From the NCBI GenBank assembly GCA_009775225.1, contig VSPE01000001.1:150892-214891 (forward strand): a DNA stretch of 64,000 bases, written 5' to 3'. Of this stretch, positions 7,805 through 17,353 are shown piece by piece. Below the pieces are notes generated by a model. It did no database searches. It saw only the letters and a list, made by a program, of their open reading frames with translations, and was not told where the DNA came from. Every line of letters begins with the position of its first letter. The stretch's first letter is position 1. A program made the translations under genes and the position numbers. Source of the DNA: Muribaculaceae bacterium. Its GTDB lineage: Bacteria; Bacteroidota; Bacteroidia; Bacteroidales; Muribaculaceae.

Positions 7805-10282
7805 ATGAATCTTAAACAACCGGCATTGATATTCCTTGGTGGAATGTTGTGCTTAAACGCGTCTGCCGTCCCTGCGAAGCCGGGCTTACGCACATTTACC
7901 CAGCCCGACGGCACCACTGTAACAGTGCGCCTTGTCGGCGATGAATCGTTTCATACACAGATTACTGCCGACGGTATCGCTGTGCAGCGTCAGGCCGACG
8001 GCTTCTTCTACTATCGCGATGCCGAGGGAGTGACATCTGTAAAAGCTCACGACGTGGAGCAGCGCGATGCTGTCGAGAAAGCTTTTCTTGCCGCACGTTC
8101 GGCCGACATGTCGGTAAAGGCTCTCGCCAATGCCTCTGAAGGCGCCCGCAAGGCACGCCGTGCATTCTCCTCGCCCCGCAAGGCATCTCAGGTACCCAAC
8201 ACAGGCTCGCCCCGCGTGCCCGTGCTGCTGGTTCAGTACAGCGACTACAAATTCAAGGATGCCGACCCCAAGGCCACTTTCAATAAGTTTTTCCGCGAGG
8301 GTGATACCAGCGCATACCAGTATTTTGTAGACCAGTCAAATGGTAAATATACTCCTCAGTTCGACATTTACGGCCCTGTAACTCTATCGGGCAAACGCGC
8401 CACCTACGGCGGCAACGATTTATGGGGCAACGATATCGGCGTCGGCAAAATGGTAGGCCAGGCATGCCAGGGTCTCGACTCGTCGATTGACTTCAGCCTC
8501 TACGACAATGACGGCGACGGAGAATGCGACGTTGTCATTGTGCTCTATGCCGGCGACGGCGAGGCTTCGTCGTACGACGATGATGCAAAAAACTCTGTAT
8601 GGCCGTGTCAGTGGGAACTTTCGTCGTCGGACTTCGGCCGGGTTCTAAATCTCGATGGTATCAAGGTCGACAAGTTCGCAGTATTCAATGAGTTATACGG
8701 CGCCAACCTCTCAAAAATCGACGGTATCGGCACTTTCTGCCACGAGTTCTCTCACTGCCTCGGCCTGCCCGACTTCTACGACACGAAATATAACGGTCAT
8801 TATGGCATGGGCTACTGGTCGCTGATGGACAGCGGCTCGTACAATAACGACGGTTTTACTCCTATCGGCTACAGTGCTTACGAGAAAGAGTTCATGGGCT
8901 GGATTTCTATCGAAGAAGGCAAGGAAAATACCCTCTATAGCCTCCCCGTATTAAATCAGAAAAATGTGTCTACTGACAAGGCTGTGCGTCTTACTAACGC
9001 TGCCGACAAGAACGAGTACTATATAGTAGAGAACCGCGCGCGTCAGGGCTGGGATGCCTATATCCCCACCGACGGCCTGCTGATATACCATGCAACCTAC
9101 AGCGCGGCAGCCTGGAACGGTAACTATGTCAACGACTCCGACATGCAGCGTATGACTCCGGTTCCTGCCGACAATTACCTTAAACTCAATAGTATAAATT
9201 ATGACGGCGAGATATATTATGTGATTGACGAAAAAGATGCGCTCGGCGACCTCTGGCCTTACGGCAGTGCCACCGAACTCACCGATACCTCTGTTCCCGC
9301 AGCTAAAGTGAATACCGGCTCCTATCTCGGCAAGCCTCTTACCGAGATGACCCGCAACGCCGACGGCACAATTTCGTTCTGGTGCATGAAGGCCGCTCTA
9401 CCTTCGGTAGACAGCCCTGTTCTTGACGACCATATTGTGCCTGACGAGACTTCGTTTACCGCAACATGGCAGGCAAGTGCCTCCGCAGGCGTGACATACA
9501 CGCTCGAGGTTTCGGAGCATCGCGATATTATATATAGTCTGGTTATGGATGTCGATTTTTCAAGCGATAACCACGGCTGGGAGAGCACCGGCTATACTGC
9601 TGTAGAGAACGGTGCCACACGCTTCGGCTCGAACAAGAACAATGGCGCGCTCGACTCGCCTGTATTCACTACCGATGATAGCGGTATCGTCACTGTGCAA
9701 TTCAATGCCAAGTCTTATGACAAAGATGCCAGTTCGGTAAATGTATGCCTGCTCGATGCCACCGGCTATGAAATCACTTCCAAGACGGTGGCTCTCGGCA
9801 GCAGCTACGGCGACTACACTGTAGTTCTCAGTGGTAAGGCGTCGGCCGGAACCAAAGTAAGCTTCGAGACTTTGGAAAAGAAAAAGCGTTTCTACCTCAA
9901 GTCTGCAAAAGTATATACCGGCGATGCTTCCGACGCCGCCAAGGCTTCTTCGCGCGCAACAGAGAGCGGCGATGACACAAGGCGCGTAATCACCGGCATC
10001 ACCGGCACATCCTACACCGTGACCGGACTCAAGGCAGGCGGTGTGTACGACTATCGCGTAAAGGCAGTGCCTGTCGACGACGCCAACTTCGTAGCCAGCG
10101 CATGGTCGGAGACCAAGACTGTAAACCTCGCCGAGCCTGCCGGTATCGGCACAATAGTGGCCGGTGACTCCAACGCTCCCGTAGAGTATTACAACCTGCA
10201 GGGTGTGCGCGTCGACAATCCTTCGTCGGGTATTTATATCCGCCGACAGGGTTCGCGAGTAGAGAAAGTATATGTGAAATAA
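7805..10282 (+). CDS. Secreted M6-family metalloprotease with C-terminal sorting-like tail
   Basis: An 825-residue exported protein with signal peptide MNLKQPALIFLGGMLCLNASA. The zinc site HEFSHCLGLPDFYD, near residue 313, is the HExxHxxGxxD motif of M6 (immune inhibitor A-like) peptidases, and SPRVPVLLVQYSDYKF before it is the usual domain start. After the catalytic domain (to about 540) come a jelly-roll-like region, where DVDFSSDNHGWESTGY recalls MAM/cleaved-adhesin folds, and a fibronectin-like stretch. The last 35 residues contain YYNLQGVRV and GIYIRRQG, a tail shared with the next gene and similar to type IX secretion signals. The protein probably degrades proteins outside the cell or on its surface. 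It has its own promoter and terminator. Confidence 0.87.
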   Translation: MNLKQPALIFLGGMLCLNASAVPAKPGLRTFTQPDGTTVTVRLVGDESFHTQITADGIAVQRQADGFFYYRDAEGVTSVKAHDVEQRDAVEKAFLAARSADMSVKALANASEGARKARRAFSSPRKASQVPNTGSPRVPVLLVQYSDYKFKDADPKATFNKFFREGDTSAYQYFVDQSNGKYTPQFDIYGPVTLSGKRATYGGNDLWGNDIGVGKMVGQACQGLDSSIDFSLYDNDGDGECDVVIVLYAGDGEASSYDDDAKNSVWPCQWELSSSDFGRVLNLDGIKVDKFAVFNELYGANLSKIDGIGTFCHEFSHCLGLPDFYDTKYNGHYGMGYWSLMDSGSYNNDGFTPIGYSAYEKEFMGWISIEEGKENTLYSLPVLNQKNVSTDKAVRLTNAADKNEYYIVENRARQGWDAYIPTDGLLIYHATYSAAAWNGNYVNDSDMQRMTPVPADNYLKLNSINYDGEIYYVIDEKDALGDLWPYGSATELTDTSVPAAKVNTGSYLGKPLTEMTRNADGTISFWCMKAALPSVDSPVLDDHIVPDETSFTATWQASASAGVTYTLEVSEHRDIIYSLVMDVDFSSDNHGWESTGYTAVENGATRFGSNKNNGALDSPVFTTDDSGIVTVQFNAKSYDKDASSVNVCLLDATGYEITSKTVALGSSYGDYTVVLSGKASAGTKVSFETLEKKKRFYLKSAKVYTGDASDAAKASSRATESGDDTRRVITGITGTSYTVTGLKAGGVYDYRVKAVPVDDANFVASAWSETKTVNLAEPAGIGTIVAGDSNAPVEYYNLQGVRVDNPSSGIYIRRQGSRVEKVYVK

Positions 10283-10306
10283 TAGTGATACTGCATATAT
10301 TTCAGG

Positions 10307-10345
10307 CTCCAATGTGTGTTATGACGCACATTGGAGTTTGTTTTG
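10307..10345 (+). terminator. Intrinsic terminator after the M6 protease
   Basis: CTCCAATGTG at 10307-10316 pairs with CACATTGGAG at 10327-10336, and a T-rich run TTTGTTTTG follows. Confidence 0.8.
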
Positions 10346-10365
10346 TTAAGTATGGTTAAAATTTG

Positions 10366-10396
10366 TTGAAAGCTGAATATTTTTTTCGTACTTTTG
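10366..10396 (+). promoter_or_regulatory. Promoter for the repeat protein gene
   Basis: TTG at 10366-10368, a 20-base spacer, then TACTTTTG at 10389-10396. It lies about 65 bases before the ATG at 10463. Confidence 0.65.
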
Positions 10397-10462
10397 CGAT
10401 GCAAAACATAGTTGCATCCATATCATACGAAATTACTTTTACTACCTTTAATCAAATACATT

Positions 10463-12103
10463 ATGAGGAAACTTTACTTTCTGATGCTTTCGCTCGTTGT
10501 AGCGGTGGCAGCAAATGCAGCCGACTGGTACCTGATTGGTGCTAACTACGGCAACTGGAACCAGGCTGAGGCGTATAAATTTACACCTGATGCTTCCGAT
10601 GCCAATATTCAGACACTTCATGTGGAAACACTCTCGGGAGAGTTCAAAATCAAGGAATCCACAACCTGGAGCACTTCGTTCTCTACAAACGGCAGCAAAC
10701 TCGTTGAGGGAGTTGTCTACAAATGTGGTACCGACGGCGGCAATATCGTAGTCGACGGTACTATCAGCGATGCTACTCTCACTATCGACCTTGCTGCACG
10801 TACTCTTACCGTTACCGGTGCTTCCGAAGAGAACGAGTATGATGCCGTATATCTCGTGGGCGATTTCGGTTCGGGCTGGAGCGAAACCATTACCTCCTAT
10901 CCTCTTACTCTTAAAGAAGGTACCGAAGATACATGGGTAGGCACATACAAACTCACGGCTTCGGCCAACTACTTCAAGATGAAGGCCGGTACACTCGTAT
11001 ATGGCACAGGAGGTCAGGATATCAGTGTTGTGCTTGGCGAACAGTATACCGCAGCTCAGAGTGGCAACGCATTCAATATCGGCTCAGGCGAATATGATTT
11101 TACTTATGTGCTCGCTAAGAACGCTGACACCGGTGTGCTCACTGTTACAAATGCAGGCGGCTCGGTAGAACCCGTATATCCCGAGGTAACTTATGTAATC
11201 GGTAACGTCAACGGTCTCGGTTGGGACCCCACCAACGGTGTGGCTCTCGACAAAGTTTCCGACGGCGTTTATTCGGCAGAAGTAGAAATCGGCACCGAAC
11301 TCGGCACCGAATACGGCTACTTCTCGTTTGCAAGCTCTCTCTCCGCTACTGCCGATGACTGGAGTGGTCTCGGACAGCGTTATGGCTCGGTTGCCGACAA
11401 TACCGTCCCCTCGCTCGACGAACCCAACACCATACAGGCCGGAGAGTTCTCTTTCATGGTAGAGGCCCCCGCCAAGTATGCCATGACCCTCAGTCTTGTT
11501 GACAAGACCCTCGTTATCACCAAGGTGGGCGGCGGCGACGACCCCCATCCCTCAATCTACGTGCCCGAAACACTCTACCTTATGGGTAATGTAGGCGCTA
11601 ATGCCTGGGACGTGACAGCCGGTGTTGAAATGGCTCTGCTCGACAATGTATTTACCGTTTCGCAGGTTGAAGTTTCCGATGCAGGAGAAGGCAGCGGTTA
11701 CATACAGTTCAACGAATTCCGCGGCACCGCTTCAACCGACTGGGATACTGTAAACAGCGGTTACCGCTATGGCGCTCCCGAAGCCGACTCTCCCATTGTA
11801 TTTGCCGAAGGTGAAAGCAGTGTAGAACTCGACCTCACCGTGTACGTGCCCAATGTAAATGCAAGCGCTTGCCAGTCGTTTGTAATGCCCGCCGGCACCT
11901 ACGACTTTGCTGTAAACTTCAATGGCGAGGCTCCCGTACTCACAGTAAGCAAATCGACCAACGCTATTGATGCCGTTGCCGTAGAAGGCGCCGACGCTCC
12001 CGTAGAGTACTACAACCTCCAGGGCGTACGCGTTGCCGAACCCGCAAACGGTCTCTATATCCGTCGCCAGGGCAACACCATAACAAAAGTGTTTGTGAAA
12101 TAA
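10463..12103 (+). CDS. Secreted four-repeat beta-sandwich protein (SusE/SusF-like) with sorting-like tail
   Basis: The start is the ATG at 10463, which opens a clean signal peptide (MRKLYFLMLSLVVAVAANA); a longer reading from 10412 lacks one. The 546-residue product has four related units starting near residues 20, 129, 241 and 367. Each begins with a strand like WYLIGANYGNW, VYLVGDFGSGW, TYVIGNVNGLGW or LYLMGNVGANAW. These resemble the starch-binding-like units of SusE/SusF, but no SusC/SusD gene is near, so glycan binding is only a guess. The tail (APVEYYNLQGVRV, then GLYIRRQG) nearly copies that of the M6 protease upstream. The gene has its own promoter and terminator. Confidence 0.7.
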   Translation: MRKLYFLMLSLVVAVAANAADWYLIGANYGNWNQAEAYKFTPDASDANIQTLHVETLSGEFKIKESTTWSTSFSTNGSKLVEGVVYKCGTDGGNIVVDGTISDATLTIDLAARTLTVTGASEENEYDAVYLVGDFGSGWSETITSYPLTLKEGTEDTWVGTYKLTASANYFKMKAGTLVYGTGGQDISVVLGEQYTAAQSGNAFNIGSGEYDFTYVLAKNADTGVLTVTNAGGSVEPVYPEVTYVIGNVNGLGWDPTNGVALDKVSDGVYSAEVEIGTELGTEYGYFSFASSLSATADDWSGLGQRYGSVADNTVPSLDEPNTIQAGEFSFMVEAPAKYAMTLSLVDKTLVITKVGGGDDPHPSIYVPETLYLMGNVGANAWDVTAGVEMALLDNVFTVSQVEVSDAGEGSGYIQFNEFRGTASTDWDTVNSGYRYGAPEADSPIVFAEGESSVELDLTVYVPNVNASACQSFVMPAGTYDFAVNFNGEAPVLTVSKSTNAIDAVAVEGADAPVEYYNLQGVRVAEPANGLYIRRQGNTITKVFVK

Positions 12104-12127
12104 AAAATAATATATAAAATAAATCGG

Positions 12128-12160
12128 CCACCCCGGTGCGCACACTGCGCATCGGGGTGG
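12128..12160 (+). terminator. Strong hairpin terminator
   Basis: A 15-base-pair stem (12128-12142 with 12146-12160, one G-T pair) closes a three-base loop, followed by TGTTGTT. It ends the repeat-protein transcript. Confidence 0.75.
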
Positions 12161-12221
12161 TGTTGTTATGAACTTCGGCGTGTGCCGAAAGTACGATAAA
12201 CTTGGCGGGGCGAGAAAACAA

Positions 12222-12253
12222 TTTGTGCAAGTGACAAAGATTTTGTAATTTTG
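12222..12253 (+). promoter_or_regulatory. Promoter for pyrG
   Basis: TTTG at 12222-12225, a 20-base spacer and TAATTTTG at 12246-12253. The leader before the GTG start at 12281 is only about 20 bases. Confidence 0.75.
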
Positions 12254-12280
12254 CGTGAATTTGAATAAACTCCCAACATC

Positions 12281-13900
12281 GTGGATACAAAATACATATT
12301 CGTCACCGGCGGCGTAGTGTCGTCACTTGGAAAAGGAATTATCTCATCGTCGCTTGCCTGTCTGCTTAAAGCCAGGGGTTTACGTGTCACTATCCAGAAA
12401 TTCGACCCGTATATCAACATCGACCCTGGCACCCTCAACCCCTACGAACACGGCGAGTGTTATGTGACCGAAGACGGCCATGAAGCCGACCTCGACCTCG
12501 GTCACTACGAGCGCTTTACAAATGTGCATACCTCGCGTGCAAACAATGTGACCACCGGCCGTATCTATCAGAGCGTGATTGACAAGGAGCGCCGCGGCGA
12601 CTACCTCGGAAAGACCGTCCAGATAGTACCTCATATCACCGACGAAATCAAACGTCGCGTGAAATATCTCGGCAATACCGGCAACTACGACTATATCATC
12701 ACCGAAATAGGCGGTACCGTGGGCGACATCGAGTCGCTGCCATTCCTTGAGGCTGTGCGTCAGCTCCGTTGGGAGCTTGGCTCGAACAGCCTGTGTGTGC
12801 ATCTCACCTACGTGCCCTACATCGCGGCTGCCAAAGAGCTCAAGACGAAGCCCACCCAGCACTCCGTGAAGGCGCTTCAGGAAGTGGGCATCCAGCCCGA
12901 CATACTCGTGCTGCGCACCGAAAAAGAAATTTCGCCCGAGATGCGCCGCAAGATTGCGCTCTTCTGTAATGTTGCTCAGGACTCTGTAGTGCAGTCTATC
13001 GACGTTAACTCGATTTACAAAGTGCCTCTGATGATGCACGCCCAGCACCTCGACGAGATTGTACTCCGCAAGACCTGCATGCCCGTGGAGGGCGAACCGC
13101 AGATGGCTCCCTGGCTCGCGTTTATCGATAAGCTCGAACACGCCGAGAAAACCGTGAAAATCGGTCTCGTAGGCAAGTATGTAGAGCTTCAGGACGCTTA
13201 TAAGTCTATCAATGAAGCCCTTTTCCATGCTGCAACGTATGCCGACCGCAAGCTCGAGCTGGTGTATGTGCACTCCGAAAAACTTACCGAGGGCAACGTG
13301 TCCGAGAAGCTCGGCGACATGGACGGCGTAATCATTGCCCCAGGCTTCGGCCAGCGAGGCATCGACGGCAAGTTCGTGGCCCTCAAGTGGTGCCGCGAAA
13401 ACGATGTGCCCACCTTCGGCATCTGCCTCGGCATGCAGTGCATGGTCATCGAGTTCGCACGCAATGTGCTTGGCCTTGAAGACGCCAACTCCACCGAGAT
13501 GAATCCCCACACTCCCGAGAACGTGATAGACCTTATGGAGGAGCAGAAGAATATCTCCAACATGGGTGGCACAATGCGTCTTGGCGCTTACGACTGCCGT
13601 CTGCGTGCCGGTTCCAAAGCTGCCGAGGCATACGGCAAAGAGTTTATCCGCGAGCGTCACCGCCACCGCTTCGAGTTCAACAACGACTACCGCGACCGCT
13701 TCGAGGCCGCCGGTATGGCATGCGTGGGCGAGAACCCCGACGCCCAGCTTGTGGAAGTTGTCGAAATGCCCTCGAAACGCTGGTATATCGGCACTCAGTA
13801 CCACCCCGAGTACTCCAGCACCGTGCTCTCGCCCAGCCCTATCTTCGCTTCGTTTATCGAGGCTGCAATTGACTATCACGACGAAAAAGCTACGAAATAA
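12281..13900 (+). CDS. pyrG: CTP synthase
   Basis: A 539-residue enzyme that converts UTP to CTP using ATP and glutamine. The synthetase half opens with FVTGGVVSSLGKGI, the nucleotide-binding loop. The glutaminase half holds GICLGMQCMVIEFARN with the catalytic cysteine near residue 382, and TQYHPEYSS with the catalytic histidine and glutamate. The start codon is GTG at 12281; no ATG fits, and the length and N-terminus match the family. yidC follows after five bases, so the two are co-transcribed, and aspC may be included. Confidence 0.97.
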   Translation: MDTKYIFVTGGVVSSLGKGIISSSLACLLKARGLRVTIQKFDPYINIDPGTLNPYEHGECYVTEDGHEADLDLGHYERFTNVHTSRANNVTTGRIYQSVIDKERRGDYLGKTVQIVPHITDEIKRRVKYLGNTGNYDYIITEIGGTVGDIESLPFLEAVRQLRWELGSNSLCVHLTYVPYIAAAKELKTKPTQHSVKALQEVGIQPDILVLRTEKEISPEMRRKIALFCNVAQDSVVQSIDVNSIYKVPLMMHAQHLDEIVLRKTCMPVEGEPQMAPWLAFIDKLEHAEKTVKIGLVGKYVELQDAYKSINEALFHAATYADRKLELVYVHSEKLTEGNVSEKLGDMDGVIIAPGFGQRGIDGKFVALKWCRENDVPTFGICLGMQCMVIEFARNVLGLEDANSTEMNPHTPENVIDLMEEQKNISNMGGTMRLGAYDCRLRAGSKAAEAYGKEFIRERHRHRFEFNNDYRDRFEAAGMACVGENPDAQLVEVVEMPSKRWYIGTQYHPEYSSTVLSPSPIFASFIEAAIDYHDEKATK

Positions 13901-13905
13901 GTAAC

Positions 13906-15978
13906 ATGGATAAAAATACACTCACCGGCCTGCTGCTTATGGCCGCCGTAATGTTTGGTTTCTTTTGGTTCACCAAGCCAAGCGACGAAGAAATCAAGGC
14001 GCAACGTGAAAAGCAGGAGCAGGCCGAGAAGGCGCTTAGAGAGGCTCAGCAGCCTGCCGCCACATTGGCTTTCGACAGCGCCGACAGCATATCGCTCATC
14101 AATGCCGTAAAGGCTATGGGCACTCCCGATGCCTCCGGCCGCGTGGCCTTCACCAACGACAAACTGCAGCTTGCCGTTGACTCGCTCTCAGGCCTTAGCG
14201 GCACATATACCGACGGCGACGTGACGGTAGACATCAACGACCTCCTTGCAGGCCGTGCCACTCTTGCCTCGGCAGGTGCGGCTCGTGCGACCAAAGCCGT
14301 ACACTCTCTTGTCGACAAGGCACTCCGCTACGAAGGTTTTGCCCGCTATCTCTCCGGCGACAACAAGGAGTACGTGCTCGAAAACGACCTCGTAAAAGTT
14401 ACTCTCAACACCCGAGGCGCCCGTGTCGGCCAGGTTGAGCTTAAAAAGTATAAGACCGAGCTTACCGACGAGCCCTCCAATATTCTCCTTTTCCGCGACG
14501 ATGCCGACGGCTACGGCTTCCGCTTCAACACCGCCGAGCAGCGCATCGATACCCGCGACTTCAATTTCTCGGCTGTGGCAGAGGGCGACAGCGCCGTTCT
14601 CATGACTATGGAGCCTGCTCCCGGAGCTGTGTGGGGTATCCGCTACACTCTCGCTCCCGACGGCTATACCGTGCGCATGGATGTCGTGCAGCAGGGAATG
14701 GCAGCAGTCCTCCCGGGCAACACATCGTCGATGGACTTCGCTTGGCATCAGAAAATGGCACGCAACGAGCGTGGCCGCACTTTCGAAGAGCGCAACAGTG
14801 CCATATATTATAAGTATATAGGCGAAAGCGTCGACGACCTCTCGGCAAACGGCGACGACAGCGAGAGCCTTACAGGCCGTCTGCGCTGGGTGGCTTTCAA
14901 GAACCAGTTCTTCTCAAGCGTAATCATTGCGCGCGACTGCTTCACCTCCGCCGAGCTGAACTCTCTCGACATAAAGACCGCCGACTATCTCAAGGACTTG
15001 AGCATGGACGCCACTTTGCCCTATACCGTCGCCGACGGCACTGCGGCATCGTTCGACTTCTATTTCGGCCCCAACGACTACCCGCTGCTTTCCTCGCTCG
15101 ACGATGAGCTCGGCTACGACGAAGGCCTGTCGCTCACACGCCTCATTCCTCTCGGCTGGGGTCTCTTCCGCTGGATAAACACTATCATCGTGATACCCGT
15201 GTTTACTTTCCTCGGCTCGTTCATCAGCAACTACGGCATCATAATACTGCTGCTCACTATCTTCATCAAGCTCATCATCTTCCCCTTCACCTTCAAGAGC
15301 TTCAAGAGCCAGGCCAAGATGCGCGTTCTTGCCCCCGAAATCAAGGAAATCAATGAGAAATATCCCAATCAGGAGGATGCACTCAAGCGTCAGCAGGAAA
15401 CAATGGCACTCTATAGCCGTGCCGGTGCAAGTCCCTTCTCGGGCTGCTTGCCCATGCTGCTCCAGATGCCCGTGCTCATTGCCATGTTCTCCTTCTTCCC
15501 CTCGGCCATTGAGTTGCGTGGCCAGTCGTTCCTGTGGGCGCACGACCTTTCCGCCCCCGACTCAATCTTCACGCTGCCCTTCTCGATACCCTTCTACGGC
15601 AACCATGTGAGCCTGTTCTGTCTGCTCATGACAGTCATCAACATATTGTATATGCGTGTGAGCATGCAGAGCCAGCCCCAGAGTGCAGGTATGCCCGGCA
15701 TGAAGATGATGCAGTACATCATGCCCGTGATGTTCCTCTTCATCTTCAACGACTATGCCTCGGGCCTCAGCTACTACTATCTGCTTTCGCTTCTCATCAC
15801 TATCATTCAGACCTACGTGTTCCGCCATGTGATAGACGAGAAGAAGGTGCGCGAGCAGCTCCTTGCCAACGCCCGCAAGCCCCGCAAGAAAAGTGGCTGG
15901 ATGGCTCGCCTCGAAGAAGCGCAGCGCCAGGCTCAGGCCGCACAGCGCCAGCAGCAGAAGGGCGGTAAAAGACGCTAA
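13906..15978 (+). CDS. yidC: Membrane protein insertase YidC
   Basis: A 690-residue inner-membrane insertase. An N-terminal helix (LTGLLLMAAVMFGFFWF) is followed by a large periplasmic domain to about residue 390. The conserved Oxa1 core then has FLGSFISNYGIIILLLTIFIK, SPFSGCLPMLLQMPVLIAMF and later helices. The C-terminus is basic and glutamine-rich (KPRKKSG, then RQQQKGGKRR), as is usual for ribosome contact. It helps insert proteins such as the ATP synthase c subunit, which is encoded in this window. It lies five bases after pyrG. Confidence 0.96.
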   Translation: MDKNTLTGLLLMAAVMFGFFWFTKPSDEEIKAQREKQEQAEKALREAQQPAATLAFDSADSISLINAVKAMGTPDASGRVAFTNDKLQLAVDSLSGLSGTYTDGDVTVDINDLLAGRATLASAGAARATKAVHSLVDKALRYEGFARYLSGDNKEYVLENDLVKVTLNTRGARVGQVELKKYKTELTDEPSNILLFRDDADGYGFRFNTAEQRIDTRDFNFSAVAEGDSAVLMTMEPAPGAVWGIRYTLAPDGYTVRMDVVQQGMAAVLPGNTSSMDFAWHQKMARNERGRTFEERNSAIYYKYIGESVDDLSANGDDSESLTGRLRWVAFKNQFFSSVIIARDCFTSAELNSLDIKTADYLKDLSMDATLPYTVADGTAASFDFYFGPNDYPLLSSLDDELGYDEGLSLTRLIPLGWGLFRWINTIIVIPVFTFLGSFISNYGIIILLLTIFIKLIIFPFTFKSFKSQAKMRVLAPEIKEINEKYPNQEDALKRQQETMALYSRAGASPFSGCLPMLLQMPVLIAMFSFFPSAIELRGQSFLWAHDLSAPDSIFTLPFSIPFYGNHVSLFCLLMTVINILYMRVSMQSQPQSAGMPGMKMMQYIMPVMFLFIFNDYASGLSYYYLLSLLITIIQTYVFRHVIDEKKVREQLLANARKPRKKSGWMARLEEAQRQAQAAQRQQQKGGKRR

Positions 15979-16017
15979 TTACTATTAATTCTTAATTCTT
16001 TAATTCAGAATAAAGAG

Positions 16018-17214
16018 ATGCAGACAATATCTGACCGCGTGATGTCGCTTGCTTCCTCGCAGACACTTGCGATGTCGCAGAAGAGCGCCGAACTGAAGGC
16101 GCAGGGCATTGATGTAATCAACCTCTCGGTGGGCGAGCCCGACTTCAACACGCCCAAGCACATCAAAGAGGCTGCCGTGCGTGCTATCGACGACAACTTC
16201 TCGTTCTACTCTCCCGTACCGGGCTATATGAGTCTGCGCAAGGCTATCGCCGAAAAGCTCTCACACGAGAACGGGCTCAGCTTCGAACCCTCGCAGATTG
16301 TGGTGGGCAACGGTGCCAAGCACGCCCTGTGCAATGTGATTATGGCTACTGTAAACCCGGGCGACGAGGTGATAATACCCACCCCTGCGTGGGTGAGCTA
16401 TATCGAAATGGTAAAGCTCGCCGAAGGCAAGGCTGTGCTTGTGCCCGCAGGGCTCGACACCGACTTCAAAATTACCCCAGCACAGCTCGAGGCTGCAATT
16501 ACCGACCGCACCCGTGCCATTATACTGTGCTCGCCGTCAAACCCCACCGGCAGTGTGTACAGCATCGATGAGCTAAAGGCCATCGTCGATGTTCTCGAGG
16601 GTCATCCGCAGGTACTTGTAATCGCCGACGAAATTTACGAGCACATCATTTACGGTGACCTCAAATTCACCTCGCTGGCATCCTTCCCCGCCATTGCCGA
16701 CCGCACTGTGGTTATCAACGGCGTGTCGAAGGCATACGCCATGACAGGCTGGCGTATAGGTTACTGCGCATGCCCCAAGGAAGTGGCTGCTGCCGTGACC
16801 AAGCTTCAGGGCCAGTTTACCTCAGGCGCTTCGTCGATTGCGCAGAAGGCTGCCGAGGCCGCCTATACAGGCTCGCAGGAATGTGTTGAAGAGATGCGCA
16901 AGGCTTTCGAGCGCCGCCGCAATCTGGTGGTGCGCCTCGCTCGCGAAATCCCCGGCTTCAAGGTCAATGAGCCTAACGGAGCCTTCTATCTCTTCCCCGA
17001 GGTATCGGCCTACTTCGGCAAGTCGGCCGGAGCATACACAATCACCGACTCGGCCGCTCTTGCCATGTACTTGCTCGAGGTTGCCAATGTGGCTACCGTC
17101 GACGGTGCAGCATTCTGCGCACCCGGATACATACGACTGAGCTACGCCACTTCCGATGAAAATCTCGAGGAAGCGTTCCGCCGCATAAAGAAAGCGCTCG
17201 CTCAGCTTAGCTGA
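16018..17214 (+). CDS. aspC: Aspartate aminotransferase (class I PLP enzyme)
   Basis: A 398-residue fold-type I aminotransferase. INLSVGEPDFNTPKHI is near the N-terminus, and NPTGSVYS and DEIYEHIIYG are the PLP-contacting segments. VSKAYAMTGWRIGY holds the PLP lysine (about residue 238), and YIRLSYA near the end holds the carboxylate-binding arginine. The enzyme exchanges aspartate/oxaloacetate with glutamate/2-oxoglutarate. It follows yidC by 40 bases and precedes aspT and aspD, so it probably works on the same aspartate pool. A hairpin separates it from aspT. Confidence 0.9.
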   Translation: MQTISDRVMSLASSQTLAMSQKSAELKAQGIDVINLSVGEPDFNTPKHIKEAAVRAIDDNFSFYSPVPGYMSLRKAIAEKLSHENGLSFEPSQIVVGNGAKHALCNVIMATVNPGDEVIIPTPAWVSYIEMVKLAEGKAVLVPAGLDTDFKITPAQLEAAITDRTRAIILCSPSNPTGSVYSIDELKAIVDVLEGHPQVLVIADEIYEHIIYGDLKFTSLASFPAIADRTVVINGVSKAYAMTGWRIGYCACPKEVAAAVTKLQGQFTSGASSIAQKAAEAAYTGSQECVEEMRKAFERRRNLVVRLAREIPGFKVNEPNGAFYLFPEVSAYFGKSAGAYTITDSAALAMYLLEVANVATVDGAAFCAPGYIRLSYATSDENLEEAFRRIKKALAQLS

Positions 17215-17235
17215 TATTTCATAACGATATTTGTT

Positions 17236-17277
17236 TTGCCGCCGTCTGAAGTTTCGTGAAACTTTAGGCGGCGGCAA
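17236..17277 (+). terminator. Long hairpin between aspC and aspT
   Basis: A 19-base-pair stem with two G-T pairs (17236-17254 with 17259-17277) and a four-base loop. No T-run follows, so it could be a terminator or a partial processing or attenuation site between aspC and aspT. Confidence 0.6.
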
Positions 17278-17353
17278 GTGTTGTATAAGCGTGGGCAATC
17301 CCCCGGAGGGATGTCTGCGCTTTTATACTTCGTTTCACCTCTAAAATTTATTT

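Noticed and set aside
12380..13921. Open frame of 513 codons on the minus strand across pyrG
   Set aside because: It mirrors the codon pattern of pyrG, a certain gene on the plus strand; it has no start context and no family motifs.
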